Under the pieces are notes generated by a model. That model was given only the letters and a program-made list of their open reading frames with translations. It did no database searches and was not told where the DNA came from. Shown piece after piece: positions 26,169 to 37,139 of a stretch of 54,299 bases of DNA; positions within the stretch are counted from its first letter, which is position 1; every line of letters starts with the position of its first letter. Both the position numbers and the translations under genes were made by a program. Source of the stretch: Phycisphaerae bacterium (GTDB lineage Bacteria; Planctomycetota; Phycisphaerae; Sedimentisphaerales; Anaerobacaceae); the NCBI GenBank assembly GCA_030608075.1, contig JAUWIU010000004.1, positions 1-54,299 of the forward strand. Reading direction: 5' to 3'.

Positions 26169-28247
26169 ATGCGCAGAAGCAGCTTCTGTATTCTTGTGCT
26201 TATCCTGAGCGTGCAGACGGCCTCGGCCACGGAGAAAATCGATTTCATGCAGAGCGATGTGTTCTTTGGCGGCGAAGTGGGGTACAAGGAGTTTCGTATT
26301 CCGGCGCTGGTGGTAACCAACAGCGGCACGCTGCTGGCGATTAGCGAGGTAGGCTGGACGTCGTCTGACGCCGGCGACCGTGACATACTGCTGCGGCGCT
26401 CGACAGATGGTGGACAAACCTGGTCAAAACAGGTGCAGCTAATTCTCGACAAAGGCACAAGCAGGTGCGGAAGCCCGGCTGTTATGGTCGACCGCAAAAG
26501 CGGACGCATCCGGCTGTTAGCTGCAGTGGACTACACGCAGGCCTTCCAATTGTACAGCGACGACGAGGGCGTGACGTGGTCAGAATTTCGCCCAGTCACC
26601 AAGGTCTTCGAGGCCTTTAAGCCAAGATGGGCGTGGACGGGTTTTGATACAGGACCCGGCCGCGGTATCGAACTGGCCCGCGGCAAATACAAGGGCCGAT
26701 TCATTATGCCCATCTGGTTCACCCTCAACCAGAAACGATACCGTTCGGCAGTAATCTACTCCGATGACCGCGGTCAAACCTGGGAACCCGGTGGGCTTAT
26801 CAGCGACTCAGGGCTCAATACGAATGAGTGCAGCGTCTATGAAGCAACCGATGGAACGTTACATATAAACATGCGTGGCGGCGATGCCCTTGCAAAAGAC
26901 GGACGCAAACCGTATCGCTTAATCGCCACCAGCAGCGACGGCGGGATTAGCTGGTCAGAGCCGCGGTACGATAAGAATCTGATTGGCCCGCGCTGTCTTG
27001 CCACGACGCTGCGATACTCCTGGCCCGAAGAAGGGCGAAGCCGTGTGTTGTTTGCAAACCCGGCCGACAAAGACCGCCGCGTAAACATGATGGTTCGCCT
27101 CAGCTACGACGACGGCAAAACCTGGCCGGTAGCAAAGCAGATTTTCGCAGGCCCGTGCGCATATTCCTCGCTGGCACGACTGCCTGACGGAAGCATAGGC
27201 CTGCTCTATGAACGCGGCGATAAGTACCGCTACGAAAAAATGACCTTCGCCCGCTTCACGCTCGGCTGGCTAACAGACGGCAAAGACAGCATCGAAACGG
27301 AAGCCGTATTAGAGGCGGCTGTCCCGGCTGAACTTACCAGGCCCAACTTCCGCGTCACTAAGCTCACGGGCATCGGGCACGAAAAAGACGTCCGCAGGCA
27401 GGACCCGAGCAATATCATAAAGGCCGGCGATACCTACTATGTGTGGTACTCAAAGGTTGTCCGAACGCCCTCAACGCCGTTTAGGGCGTACTTCGGCTCC
27501 ATCTGGTACGCAAGCTCAAAAGACGGCATCCACTGGAGCGAAAAAGGCCCAGCACTTCGCAAAGGCCGGGAGGGTAGTTGGGACAGCCGGGGAGTTTTCA
27601 CCCCATACGTCGCCGTCCTCGGCAGTAATTACTTTATGTTCTACACCGGCACTTGTGCCGAAAAACCCTTTGAAACAAACGTTACACTGCGTCATATCGG
27701 CCTGGCGGTGGCTGACGGGCCAAATGGCGGGTGGCGGAAGTTCAATGCAAACCCGATTCTGAGCCCCGGCAAAGAGCCTGGCGGCTGGGACTCGCTGCTG
27801 GTTGACGACGCTCACCTTATCGTGCGAAACGGGAAATACTGGCTGTATTTCAAGGGACGAAACCCGGCCACCAGCCCTAAGCAGACAAGGTGGGGCCTTG
27901 CTGTCGCCGATTATATGACCGGGCCGTACGCCAAATACGAAAACAACCCCATCATCGACAGCGGTCATACCGTCTGCGTTTGGCCGCACCGTGAAGGAGT
28001 GGCTGCACTGGTCGACTTCGCAGGCCCACAGAAGCACACGGTGCAGTACGCCCCCGACGGAATTAACTTCCTGTTCTGCGCAAAGGTCGAGCCGCGGGTG
28101 CTCCCGGGCTGCGGGCCTTATGACCCGGATGCCTTCAGCAATACCAAATACGGCCGAGGCATCCGCTGGGGCGTCGCCCAGGATGGCCGCGGCGAAGTAT
28201 ACATCGTCCGTTTTGACTGCGACCTTACGGCCCCAAAACCAAAATAG
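26169..28247 (+). CDS. Secreted exo-sialidase-like protein with a second beta-propeller
   Basis: A 692-residue secreted enzyme. Residues 1-20 are a signal peptide (MRRSSFCILVLILSVQTASA). The N-terminal six-bladed propeller has FRIP at 42-45 and several Asp boxes: STDGGQTW, SDDEGVTW, SDDRGQTW, SSDGGISW and SYDDGKTW, the GH33 sialidase pattern. A second propeller begins near residue 400: RRQDPSNIIKAGDTYYVWYSK, DSLLVDDAHLIVRNGKYWLYFKGR and HTVCVWPHREGVAALVDF. This resembles GH117/GH43-type five-bladed propellers known for alpha-anhydrogalactose or arabinose removal. ATG 26169 follows GGGAGAAG; the longer start lacks a signal sequence. Probable role: trimming of host or algal glycans. Confidence 0.85.
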   Translation: MRRSSFCILVLILSVQTASATEKIDFMQSDVFFGGEVGYKEFRIPALVVTNSGTLLAISEVGWTSSDAGDRDILLRRSTDGGQTWSKQVQLILDKGTSRCGSPAVMVDRKSGRIRLLAAVDYTQAFQLYSDDEGVTWSEFRPVTKVFEAFKPRWAWTGFDTGPGRGIELARGKYKGRFIMPIWFTLNQKRYRSAVIYSDDRGQTWEPGGLISDSGLNTNECSVYEATDGTLHINMRGGDALAKDGRKPYRLIATSSDGGISWSEPRYDKNLIGPRCLATTLRYSWPEEGRSRVLFANPADKDRRVNMMVRLSYDDGKTWPVAKQIFAGPCAYSSLARLPDGSIGLLYERGDKYRYEKMTFARFTLGWLTDGKDSIETEAVLEAAVPAELTRPNFRVTKLTGIGHEKDVRRQDPSNIIKAGDTYYVWYSKVVRTPSTPFRAYFGSIWYASSKDGIHWSEKGPALRKGREGSWDSRGVFTPYVAVLGSNYFMFYTGTCAEKPFETNVTLRHIGLAVADGPNGGWRKFNANPILSPGKEPGGWDSLLVDDAHLIVRNGKYWLYFKGRNPATSPKQTRWGLAVADYMTGPYAKYENNPIIDSGHTVCVWPHREGVAALVDFAGPQKHTVQYAPDGINFLFCAKVEPRVLPGCGPYDPDAFSNTKYGRGIRWGVAQDGRGEVYIVRFDCDLTAPKPK

Positions 28248-28338
28248 GCGGGACAATTCCGGCATCAGAAGAAATTATTTTCAGGGATTGTCAAAAATTT
28301 GAAAACTTATTCGTTAGTATCTTTTCTGGAGGACCAGA

Positions 28339-29514
28339 ATGACGTCTCGTGAAAGACTCTTAAGCGTATTCAACGCAAACGAACCGGACAGAACCCCAAT
28401 TACAATGTTCATTAGCGATACGGATATCGTGGACGGCCCGCCCGACTGCATCATAGCGCCGCGAACAAACGACACGATAGGAGACCTCATAAGATTTCAC
28501 GAAATACTCAACATTGACATAATGCTCAGAATCAGCACGGACGTTTTCGAGCCGATTGCCTTTAATCTCGACAGCAAAGACTGGGAAAATATCTGGGAGC
28601 TTTCAGCGGACGAAAAACATTTGAGCCATAGGATTGTCACCCCTGAAGCAGAGCTTAAAGAAACGTTCAACCTCGAGGGCGAGCAATTTCACGGCGATTA
28701 TTCCGAAGACTGGATGAAACTGCGCAACGTCAGGGTTGAATCTCTTATCAAGAATGCGAAAGACCTAGAAATAGTGAAAGAATACAGGCCACAGGTCCCG
28801 GCGTACGATTTCAGCCACATTAAAGCCACAAAATCAAGATTGGGCGAGCGAGGCATTATCCTTCCGCGTGTCCCAAGCGGTGTTTTCAACTACGCAGCGG
28901 GCTTGATGAAACTCGAAGAGCTGTTCACGGCGCCGATTTTAGAGCCGGCGCTCTACACCGAACTTATGGAATTCTGTGCAAATGACGTAATCAAAGTGGG
29001 CAAGAAAATTGCGGCAGCCGGCGGTGATGTCGTGCGGGTGATTGCAAACATAGCCAACAGCTCAATGGTCGGCGGCGAATTTTACAGTGAGCATATTCTT
29101 CCCTACGAAAAGCGGTACATCGATTCCTTGACCTCTGACGGATGCAAGGTCCTTTTCCACAACTGCGGCCAGTGTGCAGCTTTATTGCCGGTCTACCGGA
29201 CAATGCTCGATGGACAGGCGCTGGAATCACTGTCTCCGCCTGCGGCGGGCGGTGACGTAACCGACCTGAAGGCCGCGCGTGCCGCTCTGGGCGACAACGT
29301 TGTCATGGTCGGTAACTTCGACCAGGTTCACCTGCTGAGAAGCGGTACGGCCGAGCAGGTTCGCAATGAAGCCGTCAGGATACTCAAAGAAGTCCGGGGC
29401 GACAGCCGCTTCATATTCAGCACATCCGACAGCATAATACCGGGAACACCAAAAGAAAACGTCGAGGCACTGGCCGAGGCTGGACTGGAGTACGTCAGGG
29501 CCAGCAGCGCTTAA
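28339..29514 (+). CDS. Uroporphyrinogen decarboxylase (UroD)-family protein
   Basis: A 391-residue UroD/MtaA-fold protein. It starts MTSRERLLSVFNANEPDRTPI, the signature opening of the family's methylcobamide:CoM-type and glycan-associated branches, and contains LPRVPSGVFNYAAGLMKLEELF, GGDVVRVIANIANSSMV, FHNCGQCAALLPVY (His and Cys ligands of the zinc-dependent branch) and LGDNVVMVGNFDQVHLL. The start has a strong GGAGG 6 bases upstream. Substrate-binding residues for uroporphyrinogen are not evident, so methyl transfer is more likely. It follows the sialidase by 92 bases, but a shared role is not clear. Confidence 0.85.
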   Translation: MTSRERLLSVFNANEPDRTPITMFISDTDIVDGPPDCIIAPRTNDTIGDLIRFHEILNIDIMLRISTDVFEPIAFNLDSKDWENIWELSADEKHLSHRIVTPEAELKETFNLEGEQFHGDYSEDWMKLRNVRVESLIKNAKDLEIVKEYRPQVPAYDFSHIKATKSRLGERGIILPRVPSGVFNYAAGLMKLEELFTAPILEPALYTELMEFCANDVIKVGKKIAAAGGDVVRVIANIANSSMVGGEFYSEHILPYEKRYIDSLTSDGCKVLFHNCGQCAALLPVYRTMLDGQALESLSPPAAGGDVTDLKAARAALGDNVVMVGNFDQVHLLRSGTAEQVRNEAVRILKEVRGDSRFIFSTSDSIIPGTPKENVEALAEAGLEYVRASSA

Positions 29515-29567
29515 CTCGATTATTTCAGGCCGGCAAAGAAATCAGTAGGCTTCACAATCCTTTTCTG

Positions 29568-29821
29568 CTATGGCCCTTTGATTGCACAGGCGGCAATCGA
29601 ATAGCCGACGCCGCGAGCCGGCGAATCGTTATCCTTATGCCCGATTTCGCCGCTGCCGTAGAAGCCAAAGATTGGAATGTCGCCGGCAACAGCTTTCATC
29701 GCTTCAACCTCTTTCGCAAAGCTGTTGTCCTTGAGCATTTTGCCCCTTCTGCCGCCGCAGCCGACCCCAGCCCATTCGATATTCAGCAAATAGTTTGACG
29801 TCTCGGAGCAAATGTCCTATA
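29568..29821 (-). pseudogene. Remnant of a FIST-domain protein (C-terminal end)
   Basis: The minus-strand frame, open from a stop near 29822 to the TAG at 29568, encodes only the last ~84 residues of a FIST C-terminal domain. Recognisable blocks are NIEWAGVGCGGRRGKMLKDN, PIFGFYGSGEIGHK and GVGYSIAACAIKGP, the conserved ending of FIST sensory proteins that pair with histidine kinases or GGDEF outputs. The N-terminal FIST domain and any output domain are missing, and no ATG or ribosome site fits this fragment. It is best read as a decayed gene end beside the membrane protein at 29912. Confidence 0.75.
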
Positions 29822-29911
29822 ATGAATCGTGTGAATCTATGGTAGTCCGCCGCCTCGCTTGCTGACAATGTTTGTCTGTGCCAGGTTTTTGATGTGAGAG
29901 GCAAGGCAAAG

Positions 29912-30607
29912 ATGGCCAAAGAATACGTTATCTATACGAGAAAATGGTTCTTCAATCTCCTGGGCCGCTTCCTGCGGGATATGGCCCGCAGCTTCGTTTT
30001 CGGCGTGCTCATCCTGATTAGCCTGGTCTTTCTATTCGGCCCATTACTGATTCCCGGAATCTGTTCGGGCCAATCAGCGGACCTGCCGGCCGTTTATGAC
30101 TCGTATCAAGGGAGCTTTGAAGAACATGCAGATTTGCCTGGTCTGGTACTAACAACGGCATCCCTGTTCGTAGGGCTGCTATTATGTGTTTTGTGCTGGT
30201 GGGCTGCGCTGGAGGTAGCAGATGACCGCCACTGGGAAACACCGCTTCCAACCATCTGGGACGGCCAGGAGGCACGCTGGATTGCCAGTACAATATCGTT
30301 GGCACGGTACCTGGAGTCTCATGGCAAAAAGCTCAACACTTCCCTCGTGATGTCCGACAACGTCTACGAGGTAGCTCACAAACTCATCGACCAGACCGAA
30401 GAAGCTACGCTCAGAAGGTACTTGTGCATTCTGCTGGCAACGAGGGCCTTTGAGACAATCGATTCACGTGTTGTCGACAGTACAAAGCCTGCCTTGCTCC
30501 CGCAGGGCCCGCAGTCGAATTCCCAGCACGGCGAACCAGACAAAACTCGTAAGAAATCTCAGCATCACAATGGCACGCACGGCGAATCTCCCCGACTGAA
30601 GCCTTAA
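29912..30607 (+). CDS. Hypothetical membrane protein
   Basis: No family recognised. From ATG 29912 it is 231 residues. Two long hydrophobic segments are visible: FVFGVLILISLVFLFGPLLI (about residues 29-48) and GLVLTTASLFVGLLLCVLCWW (about 77-97), flanking an outside-like loop. A soluble domain follows (residues about 100-190), then a Ser/Pro/Gln/His-rich tail. The GTG/ATG choice is uncertain: an upstream GTG at 29894 adds 6 residues. It lies convergent to ribD and beside two decayed gene ends, so it may have been inserted here. Function unknown. Confidence 0.6.
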   Translation: MAKEYVIYTRKWFFNLLGRFLRDMARSFVFGVLILISLVFLFGPLLIPGICSGQSADLPAVYDSYQGSFEEHADLPGLVLTTASLFVGLLLCVLCWWAALEVADDRHWETPLPTIWDGQEARWIASTISLARYLESHGKKLNTSLVMSDNVYEVAHKLIDQTEEATLRRYLCILLATRAFETIDSRVVDSTKPALLPQGPQSNSQHGEPDKTRKKSQHHNGTHGESPRLKP

Positions 30608-30647
30608 CAAACACGCTAAATCCCTGACCATGACTTAACCGTCGTGG

Positions 30648-30710
30648 CAAATTATCACCAGGCTTTATTTCAGGGGCGCCCTGCAATCCGAGAACCTCTA
30701 TCTTTTTCAT
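30648..30710 (-). pseudogene. CofE-like N-terminal stub after ribD
   Basis: Immediately after the ribD stop on the same strand, ATG 30710 starts MKKIEVLGLQGAPEIKPGDN, which closely resembles the N-terminus of the F420-0:gamma-glutamyl ligase family (pattern E-V-x-x-x-x-x-P-E-I-x-P-G-D-x-L). After about 21 residues the likeness stops, although the frame stays open to 30411 in nonsense that overlaps the opposite gene. It is read as a truncated gene whose remainder was lost when the neighbouring segment was joined. RibD makes the F420-precursor pyrimidine, which fits the neighbourhood. Short evidence, so moderate confidence only. Confidence 0.45.
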
Positions 30711-30723
30711 AATTGTCCCTCGA

Positions 30724-31860
30724 CTAAAATTCGTCCAGCGCCGTCAACAATCCCCTTATCCGCACGTCCCGGCCGAAAGCATTGGTAGTAACATAATTAA
30801 GACTAAAGGTGGTTTTCAATCGAGACATTGCCTGGGCTATATCGGCGGCACCTTCCGCTGCGAATATTTTCGGAGCAATGTAGACGACGAGCTCGTCTGC
30901 AAGGCCGCCTTCGAGGAACGAGCTTATCACGGCAGGCCCGCCTTCGACAAGCAGTCGCTGTACGCCGCGGATGCCAAGCTCGTCGAGCAGCACGTTCAGA
31001 TTACACCAGCGGCCTTTTTCTGCCGGGATTGGCAGAAGCTCTGCACCTTTGGCGGCGATTTTTTTTGCTTTCGATTTATCGGCAGCCAGGACACTTTTCG
31101 TAGTTACAATCAGAACCGGCGCCTGGCTGATGGTGTTCAGGAGTCGGCACATGTAAGGTATGCGGAGACGGCCGTCGAGAACGAGTCGCAGCGGCCTTTT
31201 GCCCATAGCCGGCCTCGGCGTCAGCAGAGGGTCATCGGCAATTACGGTATTTATGCCCACGAGTATGGCCTGTGCGCTTCGGCGAATTTTGTGGGCGTCG
31301 GTTCTGGTCTCTTTGCCTGATATCCATCCGGTCTGGGCGGAGGTGTCACGTCGCGCGAGTTTGCCGTCAATAGTCTGTGCCCATTTTACTATTACCCAGG
31401 GTCGGGCGGTTTTGGCGAATTTGAAAAAGGCGGGGTTTAGAAGTTTCGCCTGTTTTATGCACAGTCCGACGCTGACTTTGACGCCGGCCCGGCGCAATTG
31501 CCTGATGCCTTTGCCGCCGACCTGCGGGGTTGGGTCTTGTATCGGCACGACCACTTTTGCGATTTTAGCGTTTATTATCGCTTCGGTGCAGGGGCCTGTT
31601 TTGCCGTGATGACAGCAGGGTTCGAGAGTAACGAACATCGTCACCCCTGTTGTGTCGAACCCGTTCTTTCGACAATCGGCGATGGCGTTGATTTCAGCGT
31701 GTGGGCCGCCGAACTTTTCGTGCCAGCCTTTGCCGATTATTCGCCCGTCCCTCAGGATTACACAGCCGACCATCGGGTTTGGCTCGACTGCGCCGAATCC
31801 GCGGGCCGCAAGCTCCAGCGCCAGTTGCATACACTCTGCGTTTTTCGTTGCAGTTGCCAA
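30724..31860 (-). CDS. ribD: Riboflavin biosynthesis protein RibD (deaminase/reductase)
   Basis: Bifunctional enzyme: deaminates and reduces the GTP-cyclohydrolase product on the way to riboflavin. The 378-residue protein has the N-terminal deaminase zinc site HAE (54-56) with PCCHHGKTGPC supplying Cys82 and Cys91, then the C-terminal reductase domain WVIVKWAQTIDGKLA, GWISGKETRTDAHKIRR, ILVGINTVIADDPLLTPR and LLVEGGPAVISSF. It starts 2 bases after the ligA stop, so it is translated with ligA. ribBA is located separately at 37.1-38.4 kb. The stop is followed by a CofE-like stub. Confidence 0.96.
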   Translation of the reverse strand: MATATKNAECMQLALELAARGFGAVEPNPMVGCVILRDGRIIGKGWHEKFGGPHAEINAIADCRKNGFDTTGVTMFVTLEPCCHHGKTGPCTEAIINAKIAKVVVPIQDPTPQVGGKGIRQLRRAGVKVSVGLCIKQAKLLNPAFFKFAKTARPWVIVKWAQTIDGKLARRDTSAQTGWISGKETRTDAHKIRRSAQAILVGINTVIADDPLLTPRPAMGKRPLRLVLDGRLRIPYMCRLLNTISQAPVLIVTTKSVLAADKSKAKKIAAKGAELLPIPAEKGRWCNLNVLLDELGIRGVQRLLVEGGPAVISSFLEGGLADELVVYIAPKIFAAEGAADIAQAMSRLKTTFSLNYVTTNAFGRDVRIRGLLTALDEF

Positions 31861-31862
31861 TT

Positions 31863-34159
<2,297 letters not shown>

Positions 34160-35461
34160 CTACAAGTGCCAGGGGCTTCGCATCGGTCGGGCCAACATCC
34201 GGCCGGGCTCGGAGCCGCTAATCATCTGCTCGAGTCCCGGGTCCCACGTGAGCTTTTGTTCGGTGAGCATGGCGATATTAATCAAGTGGCATATACTTGC
34301 GGTTCGATGACCGGCCTCAACAGGGGCGACGGGCTGGCGGCGCGATTTAACGGCGTCGAGGAAATTCCTGCGGTGGCCGGGACTCCTGCCAAGACTGATT
34401 TCGTTCGGCCCGATGCTCTCCCGCAATACCGATTTGGGCTGGGCCTCAAGATGACCTCCGTGGACGTGGATGAAAATCCAGCCCTCGGTTCCTTCAAACT
34501 TCACCCCTCGAACTCCTCCGCTCTGGCCGACCATCCGGACCCCGTCGGCATACCTGCATTCAAACTCGTATGCTACAAATGTGTTGAACAGCCCCTTGCC
34601 GGGGGCCCGGCCGCGGGCGATTATTTCCACAGGGCCGGTGTCATCAGTGCCGTGGCCCAATTGCGCCAGGGCGATGACGTGGGCGCCGCGGTCGGTCATT
34701 TCGCCGCCGCCGTAGTCCAGTATCCAGCGCCAGTTGAAGTGACATCGCTTCTTTGTATAGGGCACCCATGGGGTCGGTCCCAACCACATATTGTAATCGA
34801 AGCCATCCGGTATGGGCATAGTCGGCTGAGTGCCGATGGGGCTGTTGGCTATCGGCAGGTTAACCCTGATGGTATGCAGTTTCCCGATTCGCCCGTTGCG
34901 CACCAGCTCACAGGCAAAACGCGCACTTGCGGTCGAGCGTTCGTGGCTGCCGGTCTGCAAGACACGCCCGTATCGCCCCACCGCGTCGGCTAATGCGCGG
35001 CCTTCAACGATGGTATTGACCAGAGGCTTTTCGCAGTAGATATCCTTGCCTGCCTCTGCGGCCGCCACACAAATGAGCCCATGCCAGTGGTCAGGCGTAC
35101 ACACAACCACCGCATCGATATCATCGCGAGCAAGCAGGTCGCGGAAATCCGCGAAGACCACACAATCGCGGTTACGGTAGTATGCATTTACCAAATTGCG
35201 TGCCTTTTTCCTGTGGCCGGCATCCACATCGCAGACAGCAACAACACGCGTGTCAGCCTCTCCGATAAAGGAGAACATATTGTTTATTCCCTGTCCGCCA
35301 ACGCCGATACAGCCAATAACAATTCGATTGCTCGCAGCGATTGTGCCGGCTTTGCCCAATGCCGACGAGCCAACGATATAAGGAAAAGCCACGACGCCTG
35401 CAAGTGTTCCCGCTGCACTCTTGAGAAATTTGCGGCGGTTGATATTATTTTCAGCAGCCAT
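34160..35461 (-). CDS. Tat-exported Gfo/Idh/MocA-family oxidoreductase
   Basis: NAD(P)-dependent sugar/inositol dehydrogenase-like enzyme. From ATG 35461 (GAGGTG upstream) it is 433 residues. The N-terminus INRRKFLKSAAGTLAGVVAFP is a Tat signal (R-R-x-F-L-K), so it is exported folded with its cofactor. The Rossmann domain has VIGCIGVGGQG and VAVCDVD; the family motif EKP appears in GKDIYCEKPLV and is followed by RVLQTGSHERS. The C-terminal domain runs through RWILDYGGGEMTDRGAHVIALAQ and FEGTEGWIFIHVHGG. This is the large exported subfamily that is expanded in planctomycetes and linked to polysaccharide use. Substrate unknown. Confidence 0.92.
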   Translation of the reverse strand: MAAENNINRRKFLKSAAGTLAGVVAFPYIVGSSALGKAGTIAASNRIVIGCIGVGGQGINNMFSFIGEADTRVVAVCDVDAGHRKKARNLVNAYYRNRDCVVFADFRDLLARDDIDAVVVCTPDHWHGLICVAAAEAGKDIYCEKPLVNTIVEGRALADAVGRYGRVLQTGSHERSTASARFACELVRNGRIGKLHTIRVNLPIANSPIGTQPTMPIPDGFDYNMWLGPTPWVPYTKKRCHFNWRWILDYGGGEMTDRGAHVIALAQLGHGTDDTGPVEIIARGRAPGKGLFNTFVAYEFECRYADGVRMVGQSGGVRGVKFEGTEGWIFIHVHGGHLEAQPKSVLRESIGPNEISLGRSPGHRRNFLDAVKSRRQPVAPVEAGHRTASICHLINIAMLTEQKLTWDPGLEQMISGSEPGRMLARPMRSPWHL

Positions 35462-35614
35462 AACCACACCTCAACTTATACCTGTCCTTTGTACCGGAAC
35501 CAAGTATATCGAATCTGTGTTAGAATACAATGGCTTATCGGTGTCGAAACCGACGCCGGCGCACACGCGGCGCGGCTTTTCGACAAAACCGCAAGGCGTT
35601 TCGAATCAACAGCG

Positions 35615-36472
35615 TCATCGCTGCGCGGGGCCAGAGGGCGTGGGTGGCATCCTGGCTAAGGTTATGGATGCATAGGCCTTGGGGTTCGGAAAATACATCG
35701 CCATTGCGTCAATCTTGCGTGGCTGATTGGCGGAGTTGTCGTCCTCATATCTGTATGTTACGCCATTGAGTGTAACCGAGAAGATGACGGTGTGCGGCGT
35801 GGTTCGCTGGGCCCGCAAAATCAACGGCGAAAAGACGCCCAAAGGCAGGCCGAAACCGCTGATGTCCCGGGAGCGGCCGTATGGGCCGGCCTTTTGGATA
35901 AGCGAAGGACAGACCTCGGCATCCCACGCGTCGCTGCGCTTCATAAATTTGCCGGGAATAGCGTCGGAGTGCTGTCTTTTTATTCCAGCGCGCAGATGGG
36001 GGCACATTCTGACCTGATACCCGAGGTATCCGCACCAGGTGTCATTTCTATATCCCGTATTATCACTGGAGATATGACCTCGGCCGTTGGAATCAAACAG
36101 GCCTATGCGCAAGTCCCCTGTCCCAGACAATAGTGTCGGGTCTGTGGAAGGGACACCTGTAGCGGTACCCTGAGCCTTGTAAAGATATTTCACCTCAGCA
36201 ACGTCACCGACATCGCTAAGGTCCATTTCAGGCAGGCGAACAGTAACCTGGTCTGGCCCGTGTGGCTTGAGCCAAACAAGCCGGCCGGCGGCATTGACAA
36301 TCAAGCGGGAAGGGTCCTCCGAATGATACCAAATCAGTCCGTCAAAGGGGACACCGCCCTGATTGTCGCTGGCGGAGCTGGTGTCAGAGTGTGGTACAGG
36401 TTTTGGGGCGCAGGCTGAAAAACCATTGGCTAGGCCAAGCAGTCCAACCAAACAGATTAATCTCTTGTACAC
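35615..36472 (-). CDS. Putative lipoprotein, unknown function
   Basis: A 285-residue protein with an N-terminal signal and lipid-type cysteine (MYKRLICLVGLLGLANGFSAC, Cys21, Phe replacing the usual Leu of the lipobox). No named family is recognised. Fragments such as GRLVWLKPHGPDQVTVRLPEMD, DLRIGLFDSNGRG and TWCGYLGYQVRMCPHL, with TPHTVIFSVTLNGVTYRYED near the end, suggest a beta-rich extracellular domain, possibly concanavalin-like. It is the last gene of a minus-strand run (SDR, pgsA, ribBA, lipoprotein, this gene). Confidence 0.65.
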   Translation of the reverse strand: MYKRLICLVGLLGLANGFSACAPKPVPHSDTSSASDNQGGVPFDGLIWYHSEDPSRLIVNAAGRLVWLKPHGPDQVTVRLPEMDLSDVGDVAEVKYLYKAQGTATGVPSTDPTLLSGTGDLRIGLFDSNGRGHISSDNTGYRNDTWCGYLGYQVRMCPHLRAGIKRQHSDAIPGKFMKRSDAWDAEVCPSLIQKAGPYGRSRDISGFGLPLGVFSPLILRAQRTTPHTVIFSVTLNGVTYRYEDDNSANQPRKIDAMAMYFPNPKAYASITLARMPPTPSGPAQR

Positions 36473-36593
36473 GATATTCCTTCCGAATATAAAAGCAGAT
36501 TTTGTGCTCGGCCTGCACGCATCGGCGTTCCAAATCCGACGACACGGTTATCGTAAGCGGTCGCTGCCCGGAGAGCAAGTTCTTCGGTGAAAA

Positions 36594-37130
36594 CTATCCT
36601 GGGTATTTGATTTGAAACTCGGCCGACAAACGTCTGCCGTTGGGACAGATGCAGGTTGCCTGAAGTACGTAGGTTTGGTCGGCCTGGGGCGGTTCGAAAG
36701 GCAGAACGAATTCGTAGGCCCTTAGGAAATCCCGCCAGTGTTCGTTATTTTCGACGGAGTCGGCCAAGTCAATATCGGGCCAAATAATGTTCCTCTTTCC
36801 CTTGGGGTCAGATGAGCGCTGCACATATTCATACAATTCGAAACGAAACAGGCCCGGCTCTTTTATCGGGCAGCCGAAGCTGTCGAGCACAGCAACGTAA
36901 GCCCTGATTCTCACAGACCCATCGTCTGCGCTGCCGACAAACTCAGTTAACGGTATGATGCCAATCTTGGCGGCGGTATATGGAACGTAAACCGCGTATG
37001 GACTAACGGGAGGAATACTCTCAGCGGGCCGCGGCTGGTAGACCCGCCCCGATGGGGCTGGCTCACAACCAGGCTGGGCCAAAACCAGGCATAAAAAGAA
37101 CACACACAGTATCGCCGAAAATCTCGTCAT
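36594..37130 (-). CDS. Putative lipoprotein, unknown function
   Basis: A 178-residue protein with a clear lipoprotein signal: MTRFSAILCVFFLCLVLAQP then GC (lipobox-like AQPGC, lipid Cys at 22). Mature part: a proline-rich linker, then a probable beta-sandwich (IRAYVAVLDSFGCPIKEPGLFRFELYEY, and later FEPPQADQTYVLQATCICPNGRRL with two cysteines). No family recognised; the domain reads like a planctomycete-specific surface protein. It starts 9 bases after the ribBA stop, so it is co-transcribed with ribBA. Confidence 0.65.
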   Translation of the reverse strand: MTRFSAILCVFFLCLVLAQPGCEPAPSGRVYQPRPAESIPPVSPYAVYVPYTAAKIGIIPLTEFVGSADDGSVRIRAYVAVLDSFGCPIKEPGLFRFELYEYVQRSSDPKGKRNIIWPDIDLADSVENNEHWRDFLRAYEFVLPFEPPQADQTYVLQATCICPNGRRLSAEFQIKYPG

Positions 37131-37139
37131 AAGCTATTA

